Shown piece after piece: positions 18,001 to 26,114 of a DNA stretch of 64,000 bases. Source of the DNA: Bog-473 sp963754445 (GTDB taxonomy: Bacteria; Actinomycetota; Acidimicrobiia; Acidimicrobiales; RAAP-2); NCBI GenBank assembly GCA_963754445.1, contig CAVWFT010000001.1, positions 1,550,001 through 1,614,000 of the forward strand, written 5' to 3'. The translations under genes were made by a program, and so were the position numbers. Position 1 is the stretch's first letter; each line of letters opens with the position of its first letter. The notes under the pieces are model-generated. The model was given only the letters and a program-made list of their open reading frames with translations. It was not told the DNA's origin and did no database searches.

Positions 18001-18694
18001 CGACCGCATCGTGGCGGTGGGTGTAGTGGCTGTCGTTCGTGGCGAGGAGGGGGGCGCCGATCTGCTGTGCGATCTCGATGAGCTGCGGGTTTGTCCGATG
18101 CTGGTCGGCGATGCCGTGATCCTGAATCTCGACGAAGAGGCTGTCCTTGCCGAAGATGTCCTGCAGTCGGGCGGCCCGACGTTTCGCCCCCTCGAAATCA
18201 CCCGCCAACAACGCCTGGAGGACGACGCCACCGAGGCAACCGGTCGTGGCGATGAGACCCTCGTGGTGACGCTCCAGCAACTCCCAGTCGAGGCGCGGCT
18301 TGTAGTAGTAGCCCTCGAGGTAGGCGGCCGACGAGAGCTTCATGAGGTTCCGGTAGCCCTCGACGGTCTCGGCCAACAACGTCAGGTGGTAGTAGAGCTT
18401 CTGCCCACCCTCGACGTCCCCACCCGTGTCGTCGACCCGTCCCCGCCGAACCGGTCGCTCATGGCGCGACTCGCCCGCCATGTACGCCTCCGTCCCGATG
18501 ATGGGCACGATGTCGTGGGCTCGGCACGCCTTGTAGAAGTCCAGGACTCCGTACATGTTCCCGTGATCGGTGATCCCGAGCGCGGGCTGCCCGTCCTCGG
18601 CCGCCGCGACGACGAGGTCTTTGACCCGAGCGGCTCCGTCCAGCATGGAGAACTCGGTGTGGGTGTGCAGATGCGTAAACGACCGCTCCGACAC
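15035..18694 (-). CDS. dnaE: DNA polymerase III alpha subunit
   Basis: Replicative polymerase catalytic subunit of about 1,219 residues. The N-terminal PHP domain starts HLHTHTEFSMLDGAA. The polymerase core carries the catalytic aspartates in MPDIDMDFDERYR (about D420 and D422) and in KMDFLGLRNLSV, plus GRGSAAGCCVAYCL. C-terminal helix-hairpin-helix and OB-fold regions follow (AAVRNVGESLVERIV; LMARFVLEDLQ). The GTG at 18694 is chosen because AAAGGAGG lies 6 nt upstream; a GTG at 18712 is poorer. It stands as a single transcription unit. Confidence 0.97.
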   Translation of the reverse strand: MSERSFTHLHTHTEFSMLDGAARVKDLVVAAAEDGQPALGITDHGNMYGVLDFYKACRAHDIVPIIGTEAYMAGESRHERPVRRGRVDDTGGDVEGGQKLYYHLTLLAETVEGYRNLMKLSSAAYLEGYYYKPRLDWELLERHHEGLIATTGCLGGVVLQALLAGDFEGAKRRAARLQDIFGKDSLFVEIQDHGIADQHRTNPQLIEIAQQIGAPLLATNDSHYTHRHDAVAHDALLCVQTGALLSDTNRFKFEGTEHYLKSASEMRHLFRDYPESCDNTLLIAERADVQIELGKPSLPEFPVPDRFTGSTYEERAQAYLRHLAFEGAKERYGDPLPANVLERLEFELNVIGDMGFPAYFLVVWDLIRFARESGIRVGPGRGSAAGCCVAYCLRIVDLDPIRYDLLFERFLNPGRKQMPDIDMDFDERYRADVMRYAAEKYGNDRVAQIITFSTIKARAAVRDASRVLGKPYIVGDKIAKAMPPLIMGRDTPLRACLTKIEGFEDGYATAGDLRMMHETDPEAKEVIDVALGLEGLRRQDGIHAAAVVISRDPLTDYLPIQRKPDAGGDPENAPIVTQYEMHGVEELGLLKMDFLGLRNLSVIERALDLIEVATGERPDIDNVDLDDAPTLEMLRRAESVGVFQLEGGAMRQTLRALAPTSFDDVAALVALYRPGPMAANMHRDYPELKNGRKELTYLHPDIEPILKDTYGLMLYQESVMRVAQKFAGYSLEEADNLRKACGKKIRALIAAEREKFVAGCVTEGYGEQLGTQLFDIIEPFADYAFNKSHSYGYGLVAYQTAWLKAHYPVEYMSALLTSVKDNKDKTAVYLAECRSMGIDVLVPDVNLSVAEFAPERPTTASGPDAPSPDEPEPSEGLEDESSEPVVVAAPRKAIVFGLAAVRNVGESLVERIVAERQANGDFEDIFDFCSRVDPVVLNKRTMESLVKAGAFDSLGHPRQGLCLVLEAVVDRSLERRKEQDFGITTLFAALEEDQTDPAWGGVKVAIPDSEFDKAQRLAFEKEMLGLYVSDHPLMGYEAALARHTDSSLADMREEDPAAGDRAPVRSVGGVVTDLRRSYTKKGDLMARFVLEDLQAAMEVFVFPRTMAEYGALIENDSIVVVKGRLDTREDEPKIVCMEVSRPMLDRGQSDLHIKLPLGVLTDRRVEGLKEVLSGHPGPSPVMLHVGEKVLRLPPEFNVDCKNGLVGELKRLLGQTAVLS

Positions 18695-18754
18695 CGGCCC
18701 TCCTTTCGCCACGTTCGAACTTACACCGGTGTGGTTCCCCCGGGGCCCAGCAAT

Positions 18755-19693
18755 CTATCTCGCTGGTTGGCCGCGAAGAACCACCGATCCGGCGACCTTG
18801 TCATGAAGGGTCTGCCGCTTCTTGTCCCAGAGAGGGAACAGCATGTCCAGGAGCCAGACCACGATCAGGGCGATGCTCAAGAGCTCCAAGGCGCGCAGAA
18901 TTCCCTCGAATACCGCCCGGACACCGGCCCGTCCGTAGCCGAGCCGCTGGAACGTGCCGTCCCGCACCGCCCGCACGCCGACGGCCATCATGCCAACCGT
19001 CTGCCCCCGGCGGGATCCGCACAGAACGGTGCCGTAGACCACGTAGGCGAGGCCTGCGACGAGGAAGGGGAGCAGAGAGATGCTCCGTCGCCGGTCGGTG
19101 CCCCTCTTCATCGTGAAGTGGACCTCCAAGGTGTGGCTGTGTCGCATCACCAGGACCAGCAGAACCGTGAAGGCCGCGAAGATCAAGAAATCGACGAGGT
19201 ATCCGAGCAATCGAATGCCCCATGTGGCGTATGCGGGACCGGCCGCCCCGGACGTCGGGGGTGGAGGCGGGGCGCTCGGGAACGGACCGGGCCCACCCGG
19301 GTAGCGAGGCGTGCCCACCGGTGGGGGCGGTGGAGGCGGTGGTTGGTAGGTGGTCCACGTCGGGGGCGGCGCCGGGTCCCCGACTCCGGCAGGACCGTGC
19401 GCGTGATGTCGGGCCGCTTGCTCCGGGTCAGCTCGGTCGATGACCCCACCCGAGTCGCTGGCCGCCTCATGGCCCCTGGCCGGCTCACCACCGATCGTCG
19501 ACCAACCGGACGAATCCTCCGTCCGTCCCACGTCGCTCGGAACCGCTCCGGCATCGACCCCACTCGTGTCGATCGAACCCGAATCACCCCAGCCGGAATC
19601 ACTCCATCCCGAGTCGCTGGAGCCAGAGTCGTTCGAGCCAGAGTCGCTCGACCCCGAATCACCGGAGCCAGAGTCGCTCGAACCTGCGTCCAT
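18755..19693 (-). CDS. RDD-family membrane protein with Ser/Asp repeat tail
   Basis: About 312 residues. The C-terminal half is an RDD domain: GIRLLGYLVDFLIFAAF as first membrane segment, GQTVGMMAVGVRAVRDG, and WDKKRQTLHDKVAGSVVL. Three or four membrane segments. The N-terminal half is low complexity: a seven-copy pentapeptide-like Ser/Asp/Gly region, then proline-rich runs before the first membrane helix. RDD proteins have been linked to ion transport in some bacteria, mostly unproven. ATG 19693 is preferred; GTG 19705 and TTG 19714 are alternatives. Confidence 0.8.
   Translation of the reverse strand: MDAGSSDSGSGDSGSSDSGSNDSGSSDSGWSDSGWGDSGSIDTSGVDAGAVPSDVGRTEDSSGWSTIGGEPARGHEAASDSGGVIDRADPEQAARHHAHGPAGVGDPAPPPTWTTYQPPPPPPPPVGTPRYPGGPGPFPSAPPPPPTSGAAGPAYATWGIRLLGYLVDFLIFAAFTVLLVLVMRHSHTLEVHFTMKRGTDRRRSISLLPFLVAGLAYVVYGTVLCGSRRGQTVGMMAVGVRAVRDGTFQRLGYGRAGVRAVFEGILRALELLSIALIVVWLLDMLFPLWDKKRQTLHDKVAGSVVLRGQPAR
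19575..19679 (-). repeat. 15-bp coding tandem repeat, seven units
   Basis: Seven degenerate 15-bp units (for example GAGCCAGAGTCGCTC on the plus strand) at the 5' end of the RDD gene. They encode repeating DSGS(S/N/W) pentapeptides. Unit length is in frame, so copy-number change would vary tail length without frameshift. Confidence 0.85.
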
Positions 19694-19760
19694 TCCGTCA
19701 CTCACCAGCAGCAACGTCCCAGGTGAGTCCGGCGTGCATTACAGATGGTGGCAACGGCTC

Positions 19761-20264
19761 TTACAGGTAGGCCCCGGTGCGCCCCGACTCGCCGGCTGAG
19801 GGCAGTCCACGCTGGCGCATCTCCTCGAGCTGGGCCCGCGCCGCCATCTGCTGCGACATCAACGTGGCCTGGATGCCGTGGAAGAGCCCCTCGAGCCAGC
19901 CGACCAACTGGGCCTGGGCGATTCGGAGCTCGGCTTCGCTCGGTGCCTCGTCGCCGAACGGTGGCGTCATGCGCTCGAGTTCGGCCACCAAGTCCGGGGA
20001 AAGTCCTTCTGAGAGGTCGTGGATCGACTGCTCGTAGATCTCCCGCAGCCGCACTCGGCTCTTCTCGTCCAGGGGTGCGGCACGTACCTCGTCGAGGAGT
20101 GTCTTCACCATCGAGCCGATACGGAGAACCTTCGCCGGTTCGCTGATCGACTCGGTCTGCGCCTGTTCCTCCTCGGGGAACTCGGCCGCCGCCAACACCT
20201 CATCGGGTGCCACCGCGGGCCCGGTTCCATCGCTCGTCGCGACGTCGTCGCTCTCGTCCGCCAT
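19761..20264 (-). CDS. bpa: Bacterial proteasome activator (Bpa/PafE family)
   Basis: 167 residues matching the mycobacterial Bpa layout: an acidic disordered N-terminus, EPAKVLRIGSMVKTLLDEVR, APLDEKSRVRLREIYEQSI, then RIAQAQLVGWLEGLFHGIQ, and QQMAARAQLEEMRQ. In mycobacteria Bpa forms an ATP-independent ring that docks on the 20S proteasome through a C-terminal GQYL. Here the last four residues are GAYL, with Ala in place of Gln while Tyr-Leu is kept. The presence of this gene implies a 20S proteasome elsewhere in the genome. ATG start at 20264. Confidence 0.9.
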   Translation of the reverse strand: MADESDDVATSDGTGPAVAPDEVLAAAEFPEEEQAQTESISEPAKVLRIGSMVKTLLDEVRAAPLDEKSRVRLREIYEQSIHDLSEGLSPDLVAELERMTPPFGDEAPSEAELRIAQAQLVGWLEGLFHGIQATLMSQQMAARAQLEEMRQRGLPSAGESGRTGAYL

Positions 20265-20388
20265 CAGTGACCCGGCACCATTCGAACCACCCTCGTCCCT
20301 CGCTCGATGTTCTCGCCGTCATTCTGCCCGACGCCCCTCCGGGTCCAGGCCGACCGACCTCGACCGAGGCGGCACGAGTCCGGACGGG

Positions 20389-21558
20389 TCACGACTTCGA
20401 CCAGCCTAAGAGCGGAATGAGCATCTCGTCGGCCGTGAGCGAGCCGTGGCGAGCCTTGAGCCGTAGCTCCCCGGTGTCGGCGGGGTCCAAGAAAGCCGTG
20501 GCTTCGAAGGGCACGAGGGCCACGTCTCCCAGCCGAGACGAGACCGAGGGGGAAGGGACGCCTCCGAGCCAACCCTGGTCGACGATCTCTTCCTTCGTTC
20601 GGACCCACGCGATGTCGCCGTAGAGGTCACGAGCCGTTGCGGCGAGGTCGTCGAGCGCACCGGGACGGGCGTGAAGCCACCGGAATCGTCCCTCGCCGCT
20701 GATCAGGCTGACCCCACTCATGATGTCGCCACCCAGGACTTCGACCGAGCCGCCGACCTCCACCTGCCCATGATCGGCGGTCACCACCAGCGCGGCGCCC
20801 GAAGGCAGCACTTCCAGGACGTCACCGACCAGTCGATCGACCGTGCGCAGTTCGTCGTCGTAGTACGCACCGAGTCCCTGGGCGTGGGCGATCTTGTCGA
20901 TGCCCTCGTAGTAGGCGTAGACGAAAGGCGCCCCGGACGCCGTCAGTTGACGGACCGAGGTCACGACGCCAGCAGGGGTGTGCCAACGATGGAGGTCGAC
21001 TTCACCCAGGTGCGCCGCCGTGAATCCGGTCGGCCCGTAGTCGTACCGCGTGACCACCGGGACGGCCCCGGCAGACCCGGGAAACGAGGGACAGGGCTGG
21101 AACTGCTGGGCCGGAACGTCCATGCGGGCGTCCCTTCCCCGGATCGACCACTGGAGGACGTTGAAGACGTCCCCGTCGAGTGCCACCCGATAGCCGACGA
21201 CGCCGTGTTCGGCCGGGGCCCTGCCGGTGACGAGCGTGGTCAGCGCGCAGGCCGTGGTGCTCGGAGCAACGGAGGTGATGCAACTTCCCCGGGCGGCGGA
21301 GAGGACCGGGGCGAGGTGCGTCCGGGTCTTCAGCTGCTCGGCGCCCAAGCCGTCGATGACCAGGAGGACGATCTGTCGAGCCTCGGAGATCTCGCTGGGG
21401 ACCCAGTCCGGAAGGGGGGATCCCTTCGGGTCACCGATGTGCGCCAGCAACGCCGGCACCACTCCTTCGAGGCAGGCGCCGCCGAAGTCGGGCAGGATCG
21501 GCTCGACCGCGCCCGTCCGCACCTTCTCCACACTCGGAGCGACCGCACCGTCATTCAC
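20389..21558 (-). CDS. Type I phosphodiesterase / nucleotide pyrophosphatase family protein
   Basis: Alkaline-phosphatase-superfamily hydrolase of 389 residues. Metal and nucleophile motifs are visible: LLVIDGLGAEQL (first Asp), SVAPSTTACALTTLVTGRAP (the nucleophile is a Thr in the STT), YYEGIDKIAHAQG (Asp/His), VVTADHGQV and KARHGSLTADEM (later metal ligands). No signal peptide, so probably cytoplasmic. GTG start at 21558. Substrate not predictable. It lies divergent from the Rrf2 gene 65 bp away. Confidence 0.85.
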   Translation of the reverse strand: MNDGAVAPSVEKVRTGAVEPILPDFGGACLEGVVPALLAHIGDPKGSPLPDWVPSEISEARQIVLLVIDGLGAEQLKTRTHLAPVLSAARGSCITSVAPSTTACALTTLVTGRAPAEHGVVGYRVALDGDVFNVLQWSIRGRDARMDVPAQQFQPCPSFPGSAGAVPVVTRYDYGPTGFTAAHLGEVDLHRWHTPAGVVTSVRQLTASGAPFVYAYYEGIDKIAHAQGLGAYYDDELRTVDRLVGDVLEVLPSGAALVVTADHGQVEVGGSVEVLGGDIMSGVSLISGEGRFRWLHARPGALDDLAATARDLYGDIAWVRTKEEIVDQGWLGGVPSPSVSSRLGDVALVPFEATAFLDPADTGELRLKARHGSLTADEMLIPLLGWSKS

Positions 21559-21622
21559 GGGGGCCCACCCTACGACCCGCGGAACCCCTGAACGTGGCTC
21601 TGGACCGGTAGGATCGATCCAC

Positions 21623-22060
21623 GTGAGGGTCTCGACACGGGGTGATTACGCCAGCCGGGCGTTGCTCTCCCTCGCCCTGCACGGAGCGGAGACGCCGACA
21701 TCGGTGCGCGACATCGCCGAGCGGACCGGCCTGCCACAGCCCTATCTGGAGCAGATTCTGCTCGCCCTCAAAGGTGCCGGCCTCGTCCGCTCGAAGCGCG
21801 GCGTCGGCGGCGGATACGTCCTGGCGCGACCCCCAGAGGACATCTCGCTCGACCAGATCGTCTCGGCCGTCGACGGACCGATCGCCGCGGGCGATTTCGG
21901 CGAACCGCACGCCAATGGAGCCTGTGATCACGAGGGTCAATGCGTCCTCCTGGCCGTGTGGGCCGATGTAGGGGACACCATCCGGACCCACCTGCAGTCC
22001 TACAGCCTGGCCGACATGGTGGACCGCGCTCGAGGAAACGTCGCCCCAGCACCCGTGTGA
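21623..22060 (+). CDS. Rrf2-family transcriptional regulator
   Basis: 145 residues. Winged-helix N-terminus VSTRGDYASRALLSLALHG, recognition region SVRDIAERTGLPQPYLEQIL, wing RSKRGVGGGYVLARPPEDIS. The cluster loop holds CDHEGQC (C-x5-C) but the third cysteine usual in IscR/NsrR-type Fe-S sensors is not evident nearby, so cluster binding is uncertain. GTG 21623 follows GGTAGGA by about 8 nt. Targets unknown; the divergent phosphodiesterase gene is one possibility. Confidence 0.88.
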   Translation: MRVSTRGDYASRALLSLALHGAETPTSVRDIAERTGLPQPYLEQILLALKGAGLVRSKRGVGGGYVLARPPEDISLDQIVSAVDGPIAAGDFGEPHANGACDHEGQCVLLAVWADVGDTIRTHLQSYSLADMVDRARGNVAPAPV

Positions 22061-22130
22061 CCAGCTCGGACACGGGTGGGTGGAGTTCCGGCCCCCCGGC
22101 GTCGGAACTCCAGCGGCGGACTGCACGCCG

Positions 22131-22715
22131 TCAGAACAGCGGGTAGGACACCAGATTCCATATGCGGATCACGGGGAATTCGTGCTCGGCGTCCAACACG
22201 CAGACAGCGCCCGCATCGAGCACGAAGAGACGACCCGCGGCGGGTGGCAGGGCCAGCCAGCGCGCCGCCAGCACCCTGAGGAAGTGCCCGTGGGCCACGA
22301 TCAGGGTGTCGCCCTCCACGGAGCGGGCTCGTTCGATTGCTCGGTCTGCCCTTCGGCCCACCTGAGCCGCCGTTTCACCGTCCGGGACGCCGTCGTTCCA
22401 CAGGTTCCAATCCGGTCGGGTCCGACGGATCTCGGCCGTGGTCACGCCTTCGTACGCGCCGTAGTCCCACTCCATCAGGTCAGGATCGAGTTCGCCGTCG
22501 AAACCGGCCAGGGCGCAGGTTTCGGCGGCCCGCTTGAGTGGGCTGGTCAGGACCTGGGCGAACCCTGTGAATCCAAAGCTCCGAATGACCTCACCCGCGG
22601 CCTGGGCCCCCTGCCGGCCCTCGTCGAGCAGGGGAATGTCCGTCCGCCCCGTGTGTTGACCACTCAGAGACCATTCGGTGGCCCCGTGTCTGAGAAGGAC
22701 CAGTCGGGAGGGCAT
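22131..22715 (-). CDS. Histidine phosphatase (phosphoglycerate-mutase-like) family protein
   Basis: 194 residues with the catalytic LLRHGATEW (phospho-accepting His) at the start, TSPLKRAAETC, acidic EWDYGAYEG, and the second His in LIVAHGHFLRVLAARWL. Resembles acid phosphatase/mutase members of actinobacteria; the true substrate could be a phosphosugar, phosphoglycerate or another small phosphoester. ATG 22715 gives MPSRLVLLRHG. Transcribed alone, divergent from the sigma gene. Confidence 0.88.
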   Translation of the reverse strand: MPSRLVLLRHGATEWSLSGQHTGRTDIPLLDEGRQGAQAAGEVIRSFGFTGFAQVLTSPLKRAAETCALAGFDGELDPDLMEWDYGAYEGVTTAEIRRTRPDWNLWNDGVPDGETAAQVGRRADRAIERARSVEGDTLIVAHGHFLRVLAARWLALPPAAGRLFVLDAGAVCVLDAEHEFPVIRIWNLVSYPLF

Positions 22716-22876
22716 GCCGTAGGTCACCACGGCCCGGAAAGGGGCGCAACTCCAGGGAACACCCCCCTGGAATGATCGGGGCTCATCCGCTGTTGTAACG
22801 ATCGGATTCAGGTTGATCCTGGCCCACACCGGGAACGTATGACTAGAGAGCGAGCGAAAGAACGTCTGGAGCGAAG

Positions 22877-23713
22877 ATGAAGAGCGCGGTGAGCACGTCG
22901 GACACATTGGGACTGATGTTGCGTGACCTCGACCAGTTCCCCATGCCCGACCACGAGCAGCAGGTCGAGTTGGCCAAGCGAGTCGTGGCAGGTGACGATG
23001 CGGCGCGCAAGCAGATGGTCGCAGCCAATCTGCGGCTCGTGGTCCACTGGGCACGGCGTTACCAGGATCGAGGCGTCGACATGGCCGACCTCGTCCAGGA
23101 GGGCACCTTTGGCCTCATGCGGGCCGTGGACAAGTTCGACTGGGAGCGAGGATTTCGGTTCTCGACCTATGCCACGTGGTGGATCCGCCAGGCCCTCCAA
23201 CGGGCGGTGCAGCAGCACGGGCGCACCATTCGCATCCCCCTGGAAGTGGGCGAACAGATCCAACGGCTGGAGCTCACGAAGGCGGAGCTCGCCACGACCC
23301 TGGGACGGGCCCCGACTGAAGCGGAGCTCTACGAGGCAACCGGCATGACCGCTGACGAGCGCGAGTCGCTCGAAGACGTGGCCAGGGTCACGGCTTCGTT
23401 GGACCAGCCGGCCGCCCTGGAGTCGTCGACGACGCTCGGCGACCTGGTCGCGCCCGACGACTCGGACTTCGTGGGTGACGTCGAGCAGACCATGGTCTAC
23501 GACCGGGTCCGGGACGCCGTCGAGCGGCTTCCCGACCTGCAGCGAGACGTGCTGAGGCTTCGCTTCGGATTCGACGGTGATTCGCCGGCCTCGCTGCAGT
23601 CGACGGCAGAGCGACTGGGTGTGGGTGTGCGTCGGGTGCGCCGGGCGGAGGAAGAGGCTCTGGCCGCGCTCTACACGGACACCGACGTCATCGGCATCCA
23701 CGAAGCGGCGTAA
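22877..23713 (+). CDS. Sigma-70 family factor, group 2-like (primary-like)
   Basis: 278 residues. Region 2 is highly conserved: NLRLVVHWARRYQDRGVDM, DLVQEGTFGLMRAVDKFDW and RFSTYATWWIRQALQRA, i.e. the primary-type -10-recognition sequence. Region 3 and 4 follow, with LPDLQRDVLRLRFGFDGD. The segment before region 2 is short and region 1.1 is absent, so this is a primary-like alternative (SigB/HrdB-paralogue type), not the housekeeping factor. Region 4 is less canonical near the C-terminus (GVGVRRVRRAEEEAL). GGAG 6 nt before ATG 22877 supports the start. Confidence 0.9.
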   Translation: MKSAVSTSDTLGLMLRDLDQFPMPDHEQQVELAKRVVAGDDAARKQMVAANLRLVVHWARRYQDRGVDMADLVQEGTFGLMRAVDKFDWERGFRFSTYATWWIRQALQRAVQQHGRTIRIPLEVGEQIQRLELTKAELATTLGRAPTEAELYEATGMTADERESLEDVARVTASLDQPAALESSTTLGDLVAPDDSDFVGDVEQTMVYDRVRDAVERLPDLQRDVLRLRFGFDGDSPASLQSTAERLGVGVRRVRRAEEEALAALYTDTDVIGIHEAA

Positions 23714-23716
23714 CCG

Positions 23717-24691
23717 TCAAGCGTTGAGATAGGAGTTCAGATCGTCGGGCAGCGGCGATCTGAACTCCAACCGCGCCCCGTCACGTGGATGCGTGAACGC
23801 CAAGCGGAAGGCGTGGAGAAAGAACCGACCAGAGCCGAGCCGCTTGTCCGCCGTTCCATAACGGGCGTCGCCGACCACGGGGTGGCCGATCGCCGCCATG
23901 TGGACCCGGATCTGGTGGGTACGCCCTGTGTGCAACGCCAGCTCGAGGAGCGTGGTCGGTTCCGATCCATCCTCTGAGGGTCGCCGCTCCCTGACCGTAT
24001 AGGCCGTGCGAGCGGCCTTGCCCGACGCAGTCACGGCCATCTTCGTGGGCGTGCGAACGGATCGACCGATCGGCGCCTCGACTTCCCCCTGGTCTTCGGC
24101 CACCTCGCCTTGCACGAGGGCCAGATACCGACGCTCCATCGTCCGGTTGGCCAGTTGATCGACCAGCGCAGCGAAGCTCTCGGCAGTACGGGCCACCGCC
24201 AGCAGGCCCGAGGTTCCTTTGTCCAGCCGATGGACGATGCCGGGCCGGTCAGGCGGGCACACCCCCTCGGTCACCAGGTCGGCGAGATCAGGAAAACGGG
24301 ACAACAGTCCCCCGACCAGCGTCCCGCTGTCGTGACCAGCACCCGGGTGGACCACCAAACCGGCCGGCTTGTCCACCACGGCCACGTCGGCGTCGGCGTG
24401 CACGACCTCGAAGGCGATGCCCGCCTCAGGGGTGACGCCGGGATCGCTCTCGGGGAGGAGATGGATGGTGAGCGCACTCCCCTGTCGCAAGACGTCCTTG
24501 CCGCTCGACACCGGCACCCCGTCGACGGAGACATTGCCCATGGCGATGAGGCCGGTTGCCGCCGAGCGGGAGACGTTCGCCACCATGGCCACGCCCCGGT
24601 CCACCCGGATGCCCGCCATCAGGGCAGGAACGTCTGTGGTGATCACCTCGTCCTGGGGCAGATCCGGATCGCCCGGCCCTGGCCCGCTCAC
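23717..24691 (-). CDS. rluD: RluD-family 23S rRNA pseudouridine synthase
   Basis: 324 residues. An S4-type N-terminal domain (SRSAATGLIAMGNVSVDGVPV) precedes the catalytic domain with HRLDKGTSGLL (catalytic Asp), a GRTHQIRVHMAAIGHPVVGD block and FLHAFRLAFTHP. Family members modify U1911/1915/1917 in the ribosomal large subunit. The GTG start at 24691 overlaps the lspA stop as GTGA; lspA-rluD adjacency is common. The 3' end is only 3 bp from the convergent sigma gene. Confidence 0.92.
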   Translation of the reverse strand: MSGPGPGDPDLPQDEVITTDVPALMAGIRVDRGVAMVANVSRSAATGLIAMGNVSVDGVPVSSGKDVLRQGSALTIHLLPESDPGVTPEAGIAFEVVHADADVAVVDKPAGLVVHPGAGHDSGTLVGGLLSRFPDLADLVTEGVCPPDRPGIVHRLDKGTSGLLAVARTAESFAALVDQLANRTMERRYLALVQGEVAEDQGEVEAPIGRSVRTPTKMAVTASGKAARTAYTVRERRPSEDGSEPTTLLELALHTGRTHQIRVHMAAIGHPVVGDARYGTADKRLGSGRFFLHAFRLAFTHPRDGARLEFRSPLPDDLNSYLNA

Positions 24692-25290
24692 GGCGCATCC
24701 GCCCCGTTTGCCGCCTCCGGCACCTGGAGGCCGTCCACCGTGGCGTTCTGAGCCGACTCGGGCCGTCCGAAGAGCAGGCAGGCGATCACGATGACCACCC
24801 CGATCGTGACGCAGGCATCCGCCAGGTTGAAGGTGGGCCAGTAGTCCAAGGTGATGAAGTCGGGGACCCGTCCACCGTGGCTGCCGAAGACCCGCTCGAC
24901 CAGGTTTCCGAGGGCCCCCCCGAGGACCAGTCCCCCGCCGACGGCAAGCGGCACGGTACGCACTCGCGACACGACGACGCCAAGGACGAGAACACCCACA
25001 CAGAGGAGCACGGTGACCGCAACGGCTCGCCCGCTGAAGAGGCTGAAGGCGAAGCCCGAGTTGAAGGTGAGCGCAAACCCGAACGGCCCCCAGGCGTGGC
25101 TGACCTCATGGATGTGGTCGAGAGCGAGCCACGTGGTCACGAGATCGGCGGCCACCACGATGGCCGCAATGGCGAACGCCAGAACCCGGATCCGGGTCAG
25201 CGACGCGACAGGCCCCCGCTCTTGCAGGCCACACAGAGACGGGCGTACGGAAGGGCACGCAAACGCGGCTTGGGAATGGGCTGGAAGCAC
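24688..25290 (-). CDS. lspA: Prolipoprotein signal peptidase II
   Basis: Membrane aspartyl peptidase that cleaves lipoprotein signal peptides. Seen: first helix ending VVAADLVTTWLALD, FNSGFAFSLFSG, GGALGNLVERVFG, then the two catalytic aspartates in VPDFITLD and PTFNLADACVTIG. Four hydrophobic segments. The family Arg-flanking GN-I-DR is GNLVER here, a conservative change. The start is a problem: GTG 25290 adds about 30 residues read in another frame from the DksA-like zinc finger, and after the DksA stop no ATG/GTG/TTG precedes helix 1. A CTG at 25200 overlapping that stop would give the normal length. Confidence 0.88.
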   Translation of the reverse strand: MLPAHSQAAFACPSVRPSLCGLQERGPVASLTRIRVLAFAIAAIVVAADLVTTWLALDHIHEVSHAWGPFGFALTFNSGFAFSLFSGRAVAVTVLLCVGVLVLGVVVSRVRTVPLAVGGGLVLGGALGNLVERVFGSHGGRVPDFITLDYWPTFNLADACVTIGVVIVIACLLFGRPESAQNATVDGLQVPEAANGADAP

Positions 25291-26114
25291 CGCTCGCAGT
25301 ACCCATACGTCTTGTCGGTGATGCGCACGAGGGCGTAGTCGATCTCCTCCACGGCGATCGAGGCCTGGCCCGAAAGGGCCAAATTGCGCTCGCGGTCGAC
25401 GGTGACCGTGCCGCCCTCACCGGACTCCTCGTCGAACTGCACGTCGCCCGGCTCCCGCTCGAGCGCGAGCGAGTCCGCCTCCGCTCGCAGCGATGTCGCC
25501 TGCTCCTGGTAGATGCCCCGCTCTTCGAGCAGGAGCTCACCGACCTCTTCGAGGAACTTCGTGTCCTTGGCGTAAGGCCCGGTCTTCGGACGCACCGGAG
25601 CGGGTGGCTTGGGTTTCGGCGTGAAGGTCGTGCGGGCGGGCGCAGCAGCGCCGTTCGCCACCGCCACCGTGGGCGTCTTCTTCGAGGCGGCGGCCTTCTC
25701 TGCGGTCGCCTTCTCGGCCGGGGCTTTCTTGGCCGGAGCTGCGGCCGCAGCGCCCGTGGCCGTGGCCGTGGCCTTCTTGGCGGCCGGCGCGGCCTTCTTG
25801 GCGGCAGGGGCCGCTTTGCTGGGAGCCGGAGCAGCCTTCTTCGCAGCGGCCGGTGCCTTCTTGGCAGGCGCCGTCGCGGCCTTCTTCGTGGCCGTGCTGC
25901 TGGCCTTTTTCGCCGTGGGCACGGCCTTCTTGGTCGTGCTGGCTGCCTTCTTCACCACAGGGACTGCCTTCTTTTTCGAGGGATCGGGACGCTTTGTCGC
26001 TCCTGCAACCTTGGAGGAGCCGGATTTCTTCCCGCTGGCCACAGATACTGTCGACGAGCTCTTACGCGACCCCGACACCCCCTTGACCGGGGTGTTCTTC
26101 CTCGCTGGGGTCAT
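25197..26114 (-). CDS. DksA/TraR-type zinc finger protein with long histone-H1-like Ala/Lys/Pro N-terminus
   Basis: 305 residues. The C-terminal third is a DksA/TraR-like unit: coiled segment FLEEVGELLLEERGIYQEQA, DRERNLALSGQASIAVEEID, and a four-cysteine finger YGYCERCFQPIPKPRL then LCVACKSG (C273, C276, C294, C297; CxxC-x17-CxxC). DksA-like proteins bind the RNA polymerase secondary channel. The first ~165 residues are lysine, alanine and proline rich with many KKA/PAKK repeats, like the DNA-binding tails of bacterial histone-H1-like and HupB proteins. Its gene sits between divIVA and lspA, and the 3' end overlaps the likely lspA start. Confidence 0.85.
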   Translation of the reverse strand: MTPARKNTPVKGVSGSRKSSSTVSVASGKKSGSSKVAGATKRPDPSKKKAVPVVKKAASTTKKAVPTAKKASSTATKKAATAPAKKAPAAAKKAAPAPSKAAPAAKKAAPAAKKATATATGAAAAAPAKKAPAEKATAEKAAASKKTPTVAVANGAAAPARTTFTPKPKPPAPVRPKTGPYAKDTKFLEEVGELLLEERGIYQEQATSLRAEADSLALEREPGDVQFDEESGEGGTVTVDRERNLALSGQASIAVEEIDYALVRITDKTYGYCERCFQPIPKPRLRALPYARLCVACKSGGLSRR

